From positions 21,326-85,325 of the forward strand of contig CAMMVF010000008.1 in NCBI GenBank assembly GCA_946500295.1: a DNA stretch of 64,000 nt, written 5' to 3'. The DNA comes from an uncultured Clostridia bacterium (GTDB taxonomy: Bacteria > Bacillota > Clostridia > Oscillospirales > Acutalibacteraceae). Numbering within the stretch: the stretch's first letter is position 1; every line of letters starts with the position of its first letter. Made by a program: the position numbers and the translations under genes. Shown piece by piece: positions 8,100 to 15,245 of this stretch. Under the pieces are notes generated by a model, which had not been told where the DNA came from, did no database searches, and saw only the letters and a program-made list of their open reading frames with translations.

Positions 8100-8371
8100 G
8101 ATACTCAGTAGAGTTATCGGATAGAGCTAAAAAACAGCTTAAAAAGCTGGATAAGGCTACAGCTAAACTCATAACTTCTTGGCTTTTAAAAAATTTGCAA
8201 GGGTGTGAAAATCCTCGTCTGCTGGGTAAAGGATTGGTAGCTAATAGAAGCGGACAATGGCGGTATCGTATAGGCGATTACCGAGTCATTGCTGACATTC
8301 AAGATGATAAAATTCTCATACTTGTTCTTGCTATTGGTCATAGACGTGATATTTATAATGCAAAAAGTTAA
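8096..8371 (+). CDS. RelE/ParE-family toxin, 91 aa
   Basis: RelE-fold toxin, either an mRNA interferase or a gyrase poison. The conserved core is GQWRYRIGDYRVIADIQ, followed by the terminal strand VLAIGHRRDIY. Start TTG 8096 overlaps the antitoxin stop (TTGA) and the frame begins MRYSVELSDRAKKQLKKLD, as usual for the family. Toxin-antitoxin pairs commonly stabilise ICEs. Which target it attacks cannot be told from sequence. Confidence 0.88.
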   Translation: MRYSVELSDRAKKQLKKLDKATAKLITSWLLKNLQGCENPRLLGKGLVANRSGQWRYRIGDYRVIADIQDDKILILVLAIGHRRDIYNAKS

Positions 8372-8378
8372 GCGACGC

Positions 8379-8414
8379 AGCTCCTATGATTAGGTCATGG
8401 GAGCTATCTTTTTA
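8379..8414 (+). terminator. Terminator after the RelBE island
   Basis: AGCTCCTATGA (8379-8389) pairs with TCATGGGAGCT (8395-8405), one mismatch, followed by ATCTTTTT. The convergent gene's stop (8404) is inside the stem. Confidence 0.75.
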
Positions 8415-9564
8415 CCGTTATCACACACTGAGCCGTCGCTCCGCTTGATTTTGAGGTAGCTGTAATTACGGTAACTCCAACTCCTGTTGCCTTAACAGTT
8501 ACCTTAGTGGTATCGCCGCTTACAAAATCGGCAACGGCGGCATTTTGAACGTCCCAATTACAGCCGTTTGCAGCTGACAATCCGCTTACATATATTTCGC
8601 AGGTGTCGCCCACGCTCATGGTAACGGATGTCGGATCTAAATAAATTTTACCGTCGTCAACAATTACCGGTGTTGATGACTGCGGAGGCGTATAGGGCTG
8701 TGAAGATACTGCCGGGGGATCGGTAACTACCTCTTCATACACAGGTGTTTGAGGAGTTTGAACCGGCGCAGATGAGGTTTGACCTGATTGTGTGATTTGA
8801 CTCTGAGATGAAGAATTGGAGGATTTAGCTTTTTCTCTTTCTGCTGGTTTTTCTGTGGCTTTTTCGGTAGGAGTTTCAGTAGGGATAATTGCGGAGGTTG
8901 CGGCTGTGCTTTCCTGAGTCGGTTGTGTAGGCAGGGTTGGAGTGGTGAAGATTTCAATTTTCGGCTCGGTCTCGGTTTCTGCCTCAGTAACCTCAGTTGC
9001 CGTTGTTTCAACAGCTTCAGTTGATTCGCTGTCACCGGAATTATCATTTGAACAGGTAGAAACAGCCAGCAGAAGAAAAATAAGCGTTACTGCTACAGCT
9101 GCTATTGCTATAGTCTTTATATTTAATATCAGACTTAGCTTGCTTCTATCGTTTTTTACCGAAAGCTTTTTCCCCGGTTTCTTTTGATTGAGTATCTCGA
9201 TTTCATAGGCTCCAAGATTGTTATCTATTATGTAAGTAAAGTCCTCTGTGGTTATTGGACGGGTTATTATGCTGTCTGTGTATTTCTGAAGCTCCTCAAG
9301 GTCATCTTTCTTGATATCAGGATATATTAGGATTATCTTGAGGTCGTTATAGGTCTCACTTACATATTTAACCGCAGTTTTGACATCGGCTATCTCCATT
9401 CCGGCGATTATTATTCCATGCGGGTTGTATTCATCTTTAATTTGGTCGATTTTATCTGTCGTTAAAACGCTCTCAGCCGCCAACAAAGTGCTGTTGGCGG
9501 CTGACTTGAAGAACTCTCTGTATTGCTTGATTTCACCCTTGTTGCAAAATAAAGCGTAATTCAT
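8404..9564 (-). CDS. Pseudo-receiver / membrane / Ig-like (BIG2) protein, 386 aa
   Basis: Three parts are visible. Residues 1-118 look like a response-regulator receiver fold of the degenerate kind (GIIIAGMEIADVKTAV; LKIILIYPD; TDSIITRPI) with no clear phospho-Asp set. A membrane helix spans about 148-170 (TIAIAAVAVTLIFLLLA). Then come a Thr/Pro/Glu/Ser-rich stalk of about 120 residues and a C-terminal BIG2 Ig-like domain (LDPTSVTMSVGDTCEIYVSG...). It would have a cytoplasmic receiver and an extracellular Ig domain. It starts 4 bases after the virB4 stop, so it belongs to the secretion operon. Role unknown; perhaps linking the secretion ATPases to the cell surface. Confidence 0.75.
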   Translation of the reverse strand: MNYALFCNKGEIKQYREFFKSAANSTLLAAESVLTTDKIDQIKDEYNPHGIIIAGMEIADVKTAVKYVSETYNDLKIILIYPDIKKDDLEELQKYTDSIITRPITTEDFTYIIDNNLGAYEIEILNQKKPGKKLSVKNDRSKLSLILNIKTIAIAAVAVTLIFLLLAVSTCSNDNSGDSESTEAVETTATEVTEAETETEPKIEIFTTPTLPTQPTQESTAATSAIIPTETPTEKATEKPAEREKAKSSNSSSQSQITQSGQTSSAPVQTPQTPVYEEVVTDPPAVSSQPYTPPQSSTPVIVDDGKIYLDPTSVTMSVGDTCEIYVSGLSAANGCNWDVQNAAVADFVSGDTTKVTVKATGVGVTVITATSKSSGATAQCVITVKR

Positions 9565-9568
9565 ATAT

Positions 9569-12034
9569 CTATGCCTCTTTTCGCATTAGACTTGATTTAT
9601 CATCTTCGGCGTTAATTTCATCGGTGTTTTCGCCGAACTTAGTTGAGCATATCTTGTACATCATCGTATCTTTGGGGATTCGGTTATCAAACTCTATAAC
9701 CTTATTACCTGCGATAATAAGTCCTCCGCCCGCTTCGTCGCTGGTAATTGCCTTTATCTGAGAAGCGGACAGCTCGTAATTGTCAAGAATGAACTTGAGA
9801 TCCTCGTCCTTTTGCCTGAGCAGAACAACGAACTCGGAGTTCTTGAGCATATTGACAGCGTGCGGATTTTTGAGAACACGGGAGACATTTTGAGTGATTC
9901 CCGAGGCAACTCCGCCGTATTTTCTGATTCTCTGGTAAACGGTCTCAAAAAACTTTGAGGAGTTCTCATCATTCAGGACAATGGAAAACTCATCAGTCCA
10001 CAGCCATGTTCTGACTCCACGCTGTTTATTAAATCTTACTCGCTGCCAGATAAGCTCAAGCAGAACCTGCATACCGACAATTTGCAGCATATCGCCCATA
10101 TTGGAAATGTCAAACAGGATAAATCGGTTGTTGTATTCGACGTTTGTAGAATGAGCGAACATATCAAACGAGCCGGAAACATAAAGCTCGAGGGCGTCGC
10201 AAAGATTATCGGCGACGTCGCTTTTTTGCGCCTTCAGCTCTTTCCAGAAATCCGGCAGTGTGGGAAGAGGAGCTTTACCTTTGGATTCCACAAAATCCAT
10301 ATAAACATTGGTTATACATCTGTTGACAATAGATCTCTCGGCCGCTGTAAGCTGCTCGCCCTTAACCTGCTGCACAAACATCATTATAAATTCTTTTTTG
10401 ATTGAAATGGCCGATATCCCGTTATCGGTAAAGCTCAAATCTGTATCGAACAGATTTAGATGAGTTGGCGATTCAGGGGCAACGGTAATTATAGTTCCTC
10501 CGAACGGCTCGATGAGAGCCTTGTACTCGTTTTCCGGGTCTATGATCAAAAACTCGTCGTTAGGACAGGTGAGCATAGCCGCCCACATCTCGGTTTTTGT
10601 AAGAAAAGATTTTCCTGAGCCTGATGCGCCCATGAACAAACCATTTGCGTTTAATTCCTGCGTACGGTCAATTACAATGAGCTTTTTAGTTCCCTTTATA
10701 ACTCCGTAGCAAAGACCGTTGGGGGTAACATAGTCAACGCTTGAAAAGGGTATGAGGTTAGCAAGCTCATCGGTAAGCCAGAAGTAGTTGACGCTGTCTC
10801 CGGCGGCGTTAAAGGGGTTATTTGCAAGCGGCAGAATTGATATCAACCCTTTTTCCTGCCGCCATGTCAGCGTATCAAGATTACATTTATGCTTCCTTGC
10901 CCGAGTTTTTAAAAACTTCGTTAAGTCCTCAAGCTCCTCCTTGGATTCGGCAGTGAGATAGAAAAAAATGCAGGTTTCAAATAATTCGCAGTTAGTACCG
11001 GACAGCTTATCCTGCACTCTCTCTATCTCAGTTTCCTTATCTCTGAGCCTGAAGGGTATGTAGGCAGTACCACGCTTTGCATTAAGCTCCCTGCGCTTTT
11101 CAAGCTCTCCCTCGATAGCGTCAAGCTGACTTTTAAGCAGCTTATCGGTTTCGCTTTCTTCAAGCCGTCTGATATGCTTTGAAATACATATTTTGTGCGA
11201 GTGGTTAAGCATATCGTTTAAAAACTTATCGTCTATGTTTCTGCCAAAGTTTTTGATATACATTACTCGTGAAAAGCACGAGCCTATCTCAATATATTTC
11301 AGACCGTCAGTGCAGATATGCGAGGGGGCTACATAGTCGGACAGATTCATTCCATAGCGATAAATATTGTTTGGCAAGCGGAAATCAGACTGACCGTCTG
11401 GCTGGTAAATATCATGATATATCCTGAGTATCTCCTCGGGAGTTAAAATCCTGGTCTTAACATTCATCTCATTGAGTATCTTTTCAATATTGTCATAATA
11501 CTGAAAGAGAGTATCCGGGCTGTCGAGCTTTCCTGAAGGAGTGTAGGATATTGCTCCTACAAAGAATGCAGTGCACTCGTTATTACAGCAGTCCTCTATT
11601 CGCTTTTTCTGGATTTCGGTATAGTCTGCAACAAGCTTTAAAAATTCTCCTGATTTACTGCTCATTATATCGGTGTTTGGCAGGAGAGTTTTCTCGAGCG
11701 ACTCGCTGTCAAAGTCCCTGTTAATCAAAAGCTCTTGGTACGTCATGTCACAGGGAAGGGTATTTAACAGCTGCTGGTATTTCTCATATACCTCGTCCTT
11801 CTTTTTCTCGCTGTACATGACGTAATCAATATTGCTGAAGGTGTAACAGAGAGAATATCTTTCCCCCTTTCGGATTACTCCGTTTTCATATATCTCGTCA
11901 AAGTAGAGAATATTTGCCGACTTTTTCTTTTGCTTACTGGATTTACCCAAAGCGGAACCGGTTCCGCTTTGGGCTGAGGTTTTGGTTGAAGCTACAGTAC
12001 TTACCGTACCTTTATTATTCTTCTTTCTCACCAT
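9569..12034 (-). CDS. virB4: VirB4-type conjugation ATPase, 821 aa
   Basis: Cytoplasmic motor of the type IV secretion machine. Walker A is GASGSGKSF near residue 470 and Walker B is TWLWTDEFS near residue 680, with a long N-terminal domain as in TraE/VirB4 proteins. KYGGVASGITQNVSRVL is the conserved post-Walker B segment. The start overlaps the PrgI gene by 20 bp. Residues about 20-30 (QSGTGSALG) are encoded by a perfect 28-bp palindrome that belongs to a family scattered through this ICE, inside an otherwise low-complexity N-terminus. Confidence 0.95.
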   Translation of the reverse strand: MVRKKNNKGTVSTVASTKTSAQSGTGSALGKSSKQKKKSANILYFDEIYENGVIRKGERYSLCYTFSNIDYVMYSEKKKDEVYEKYQQLLNTLPCDMTYQELLINRDFDSESLEKTLLPNTDIMSSKSGEFLKLVADYTEIQKKRIEDCCNNECTAFFVGAISYTPSGKLDSPDTLFQYYDNIEKILNEMNVKTRILTPEEILRIYHDIYQPDGQSDFRLPNNIYRYGMNLSDYVAPSHICTDGLKYIEIGSCFSRVMYIKNFGRNIDDKFLNDMLNHSHKICISKHIRRLEESETDKLLKSQLDAIEGELEKRRELNAKRGTAYIPFRLRDKETEIERVQDKLSGTNCELFETCIFFYLTAESKEELEDLTKFLKTRARKHKCNLDTLTWRQEKGLISILPLANNPFNAAGDSVNYFWLTDELANLIPFSSVDYVTPNGLCYGVIKGTKKLIVIDRTQELNANGLFMGASGSGKSFLTKTEMWAAMLTCPNDEFLIIDPENEYKALIEPFGGTIITVAPESPTHLNLFDTDLSFTDNGISAISIKKEFIMMFVQQVKGEQLTAAERSIVNRCITNVYMDFVESKGKAPLPTLPDFWKELKAQKSDVADNLCDALELYVSGSFDMFAHSTNVEYNNRFILFDISNMGDMLQIVGMQVLLELIWQRVRFNKQRGVRTWLWTDEFSIVLNDENSSKFFETVYQRIRKYGGVASGITQNVSRVLKNPHAVNMLKNSEFVVLLRQKDEDLKFILDNYELSASQIKAITSDEAGGGLIIAGNKVIEFDNRIPKDTMMYKICSTKFGENTDEINAEDDKSSLMRKEA
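11946..11973. repeat. Palindrome family copy inside virB4 (28 bp, perfect)
   Basis: CCCAAAGCGGAACC and its exact reverse complement form a 28-bp palindrome in frame inside the virB4 N-terminus. The core is the same GCGGAAC..GTTCCGC as at least nine intergenic copies. Confidence 0.9.
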
Positions 12035-12326
12035 ATATCCCGTCCTTTCTTGAATGATATGTTCTAACCTTTTTTCTGAATGACGCTATTAGCATAGAAA
12101 CGAGCGACATACCGTTGACTTTAATAAAGCCTATGGCAACAACAATCATTATTTCTACAAATACTATCGTCATCATCAGCTGCGTAGGAAGCTTGCCCCA
12201 CATCAGATACAGGCTCAAGCCCGCCACCGCTACACCTATTGCACTCACGGCGATCTGCTTTTTAGACAAGCCCATTATCCACGCATTTTTGTCAACTATA
12301 TTCTTAGTTATCTTGACCTTTCGCAT
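12015..12326 (-). CDS. PrgI family (VirB3-like) membrane protein, 103 aa
   Basis: Small inner-membrane component of Gram-positive type IV secretion systems, always next to VirB4. Residues 26-46 (VSAIGVAVAGLSLYLMW) and 50-70 (LMMTIVFVEIMIVVAIGF) are two membrane helices; both termini are basic. Its position directly upstream of virB4 with a 20-bp overlap is the family hallmark. Confidence 0.85.
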   Translation of the reverse strand: MRKVKITKNIVDKNAWIMGLSKKQIAVSAIGVAVAGLSLYLMWGKLPTQLMMTIVFVEIMIVVAIGFIKVNGMSLVSMLIASFRKKVRTYHSRKDGIYGEKEE

Positions 12327-12337
12327 AGTATCCTCCT

Positions 12338-13723
12338 TTAAGCTGCAACCAGCTGTGACAGTACCTTAGGCGGATTAGTTATGAATTTGCATATTCCCCA
12401 AATGACAACTAGCTGAACAATTAAATCTACAGTAGCATTATTCTGTGACATTTGAGAGAGAATTTCGCACCCGATTGCATAGCCGATCGCCATAAATATT
12501 AGTGAAGCTGTAACAGAAATAAAAGACATAACGAACTTTTCGCCATATTTCTTCGTAGTTTCTCCTGCAAAGCAGGCAAAGAATACGGGAGATAAGCAGG
12601 TAAGTCCTATTATTTCAAACGACCTAACAAGCAATTTAACCATCGCTTTTAATCCACAGAACAATGTTATTAACATCACAAGCAGATTGACTAATCCCTG
12701 AAACAACATTTTTATAAACGATATTAGCCATCCGATAATAGGTGTAGTATCATAGGTGCTTGGATAAGCAGGCGAGTTCAGCGTTAGCCTCGTTCCTGTT
12801 CCTATGATTGCGCTTGCAAAGTCACTTACATAGTCAAATATAAAGAAGCAGATTAGTGATGCACAATCAATCAAAATTTTAGCGATAATAGTACGACATA
12901 AAAGCTTTACTATTACCTTTGGATCACTTATATCAAACCTTACTGAGCTTTCCATTATTCCGGTAGCGAAAGCAATGAAAAATACCAGATAAGCTGCGGT
13001 TTGGAATATTGGAATATATCTGGCTACTATCGTATTGATCTCAAAAAGGGAAAAAACAGACGTTGTACTGTCTCCGGCAGCACCTCGCAACCAAACTCCT
13101 AAATTTCCCCACATAGCTTCAAGCGCTGTTAAAGTACCTCCTAAAACTTCATTTGACTGCACATCTCCGATACTTGCAACAAATTCGTGAATTTTTTGCT
13201 TAAATTCTGAAAACGCGTTATAAGCGTCTGTTAGTTCTTCTCTGTAGGCACGGCAATCGTACTCATTATGCGGGTCATTTGTATCAATCATGAAATCGTA
13301 CGCTCGTTTAAAGACGCCGGTGTCATAAGATATTAAATTTCTTGTAACACGATCAAATTCAGTCAAATATACAGTTTGCTGGCTTCGGTCAAGTTGATTA
13401 AAGTCAGAAACCAAATCTATAACATCGTTGTTGTATTGCCAAATCAACTTGGTTCTTTCAGCTCCTAAGCCCGACAGATAACCCCCGTTGCTTGTTTCCA
13501 GATTGCCGTCATAAGCATATTTGGCATCACACGGGTATCCTAAATACAGATCATCTGCATATTGATACTGTGAGGCTGAGTACACATTACCCCTTTGATA
13601 TTCCTCAGCAGATACAGTAGTAGAGGCAATAGAAGTTATGCAGACAACAATCAAAACAAACAGTAATATACGCCGCCCGGTGGAAGGTGGGCGGCGCTGC
13701 TGTTGTAATCTTTTAGTTTTCAT
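12338..13723 (-). CDS. VirB6/TrbL-like polytopic conjugation protein, 461 aa
   Basis: Forms the membrane channel part of the transfer apparatus. A signal peptide covers residues 1-40 (ILLFVLIVVCITSIASTTVSA) and an extracellular domain of about 190 residues follows. At least six membrane helices come after it (IFQTAAYLVFFIAFATGI; IIAKILIDCASLICFFIF; LFQGLVNLLVMLITLFCG; LTCLSPVFFACFAG; ASLIFMAIGYAIGCEI). ATG 13723 follows GGAGAG. The position between the pilin-like gene and PrgI matches VirB6 in Firmicutes ICEs. Confidence 0.82.
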   Translation of the reverse strand: MKTKRLQQQRRPPSTGRRILLFVLIVVCITSIASTTVSAEEYQRGNVYSASQYQYADDLYLGYPCDAKYAYDGNLETSNGGYLSGLGAERTKLIWQYNNDVIDLVSDFNQLDRSQQTVYLTEFDRVTRNLISYDTGVFKRAYDFMIDTNDPHNEYDCRAYREELTDAYNAFSEFKQKIHEFVASIGDVQSNEVLGGTLTALEAMWGNLGVWLRGAAGDSTTSVFSLFEINTIVARYIPIFQTAAYLVFFIAFATGIMESSVRFDISDPKVIVKLLCRTIIAKILIDCASLICFFIFDYVSDFASAIIGTGTRLTLNSPAYPSTYDTTPIIGWLISFIKMLFQGLVNLLVMLITLFCGLKAMVKLLVRSFEIIGLTCLSPVFFACFAGETTKKYGEKFVMSFISVTASLIFMAIGYAIGCEILSQMSQNNATVDLIVQLVVIWGICKFITNPPKVLSQLVAA

Positions 13724-13740
13724 GATGTTCTCTCCGTTTA

Positions 13741-14079
13741 TCAGAAGTATATAGCCTTAATCGCATAAACGGCGCCGCAGCAGGCAGCGGTAACTACCAA
13801 GCCGCCTATTCCGGCATTTCGTCCTCTGGTGTCTTCGTTGGAAACACCTTCAGCAATCTTAACGATTGAGGGAAAGGCACCTGCCGCCGCTACAGCGATA
13901 ATTACTATCCAGACGACTATATCAACCACCTGATTTGTTTGGGTAGTATCTACATTAGCCGGGGCGGCAAATACAGTAGGGATTGATACGGCTGTTGAAG
14001 CTGCCGCTGCCGCAGCGCCATATACAGCCTTTTTAAACCTTCTGATTTTACTAAGTACGGTTTTTGTTTTCTCGTTCAT
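13741..14079 (-). CDS. VirB2/TrbC-like pilin subunit candidate, 112 aa
   Basis: Basic N-terminus (KIRRFKKAVYG), an Ala-rich signal-type segment ending near VFAAPANVD, then two membrane helices (DIVVWIVIIAVAAAGAFP; IGGLVVTAACCGAVYAI) joined by a short polar loop with GRNAG. Size and topology match VirB2-like proteins encoded next to VirB6 in ICEs. Strong ribosome site TAGGAGGT. Confidence 0.78.
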   Translation of the reverse strand: MNEKTKTVLSKIRRFKKAVYGAAAAAASTAVSIPTVFAAPANVDTTQTNQVVDIVVWIVIIAVAAAGAFPSIVKIAEGVSNEDTRGRNAGIGGLVVTAACCGAVYAIKAIYF

Positions 14080-14098
14080 GAGAATTACCTCCTAAATT

Positions 14099-15118
14099 TT
14101 ATTTATTTCTTACGCTTTGTACCATGTGCATACTTTGAGTTGCTACCTGCTTCATGCTCTCGGTGGCTACGCTTATAACAGCGCCTACACCGAAGGTCGC
14201 CGCCCCTGTGGTGGCTGCTGTAGCTCCCGTAGCGGCAGTTTTAACGCCTGTTGCGGCTGCCTTTACTCCGGTTTGTGCAGCTGTTTTTACTCCTTCACCG
14301 ACTGCTTTTGTGCCGGCGGCTGAGACTGCCTTCGCTCCTGACGAAGCGGTGGTTTGGGCACTGCCCTGAACCGCCTGACCTGCGCCGCTCACAGCTTGTT
14401 CTCCAGCCTGTTTACCGGCAGAAGAAAAAATGCTGTTTACTTCCTCGGCGTTTGCCGGCTTAACCGAAAAGCTTTGACTTTGAGCGAGTTCTTGTCCTTT
14501 CTCTGTAGGCGTGATTATGCCGTCTTTGATATTGACAAGCCCCTCGCTTTCCATCTTGTAAAAATTATTAAGGACAGCGTCCTTTTGCGGGCTGTCCTTA
14601 ACTGTTCTCATATCAATATGGTCGGTATAGTTAAACGCTCCAAGATCCTGCTGCGTTCCGTTGAGCTCGCAGTAAGCGACCTGCTGGTTTTGCGGCTGAT
14701 CCATAAACAAAGCGTCAAGCTGATCCTGCTCAAATTGTTTGATAAATTTTTCGCTTTGAACCAGTTCCTTACCTTTCTCAGTCAAACGGATGATATTATG
14801 GTTGTCTTTGTCTATTGTCAGATATCCTTCCTTGCATGCCTTGACGATGTTTTCCTTGGTTGCATTATACACCTCTTCATTAGGCATATATTTTTTGACA
14901 TCAGCACACTTCACACCATCTAAACCTGCAATGTCGGTCATCTTTCCGGTAAAACGCATTTTATCGGGAGATACTAATCCCTTTTTCTTGAGCTTTTTCA
15001 CCATGTTCTTGATGTCTTTTGCCATATAGTAAAAGCTTTGCGTCTTACTTTGGAGCGACTGTTTTTTCTGTTTAATATCATCGGTCAAAACTCTGTCGTT
15101 TTCTCCGATATCGTACAT
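14099..15118 (-). CDS. Transfer-region protein with repeated wHTH-like units and Ala/Gly-rich tail, 339 aa
   Basis: Two related helical units end in TEKGKELVQSEKF (about 113-125) and TEKGQELAQSQSF (about 206-218), each preceded by a basic helix and a short wing-like strand, suggesting tandem winged-helix folds. Residues about 230-320 are Ala/Gly/Thr-rich with repeated TGVKAA/TGATAA units, a glycine-zipper-like helix that could insert in or pack on a membrane. It lies between VirD4 and the pilin-like gene. No known family; a relaxosome-to-channel adaptor is possible but unproven. Confidence 0.65.
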   Translation of the reverse strand: MYDIGENDRVLTDDIKQKKQSLQSKTQSFYYMAKDIKNMVKKLKKKGLVSPDKMRFTGKMTDIAGLDGVKCADVKKYMPNEEVYNATKENIVKACKEGYLTIDKDNHNIIRLTEKGKELVQSEKFIKQFEQDQLDALFMDQPQNQQVAYCELNGTQQDLGAFNYTDHIDMRTVKDSPQKDAVLNNFYKMESEGLVNIKDGIITPTEKGQELAQSQSFSVKPANAEEVNSIFSSAGKQAGEQAVSGAGQAVQGSAQTTASSGAKAVSAAGTKAVGEGVKTAAQTGVKAAATGVKTAATGATAATTGAATFGVGAVISVATESMKQVATQSMHMVQSVRNK

Positions 15119-15131
15119 ATCCGTTTCCTCC

Positions 15132-15245
15132 TTACTGTGCTATACTGATTAAATCGAGATTGATAAGAATATCCATGTCGGGAGATTCATCGGAAAACTC
15201 GACGATATCCTCATCCGTCTGAAATATTTCAATCACACTAGCCAT
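15132..15245 (-). CDS. Small acidic protein resembling the VirD4 tail, 37 aa
   Basis: ATG 15245 has GGAGGTG 6 bases upstream, inside the end of virD4, and overlaps the virD4 stop (ATGGCTAG). The protein is very acidic (QTDEDIVEFSDESPDMD) and ends DILINLDLISIAQ. The virD4 C-terminus has the same pattern, EMLVNLDFINIGV. This peptide may compete with or extend the coupling protein's acidic tail (inference). Confidence 0.65.
   Translation of the reverse strand: MASVIEIFQTDEDIVEFSDESPDMDILINLDLISIAQ

Noticed and set aside
8727..9187. Open frames overlapping the Thr/Pro-rich stalk of the receiver/Ig protein
   Set aside because: Alternative-frame translations of a repetitive linker (Pro/Gln/Leu runs) without ribosome sites.
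14117..14923. Several plus-strand open frames opposite the 339-aa transfer gene
   Set aside because: They are antisense to an Ala/Gly-rich coding region, which naturally leaves open frames; products are low complexity.
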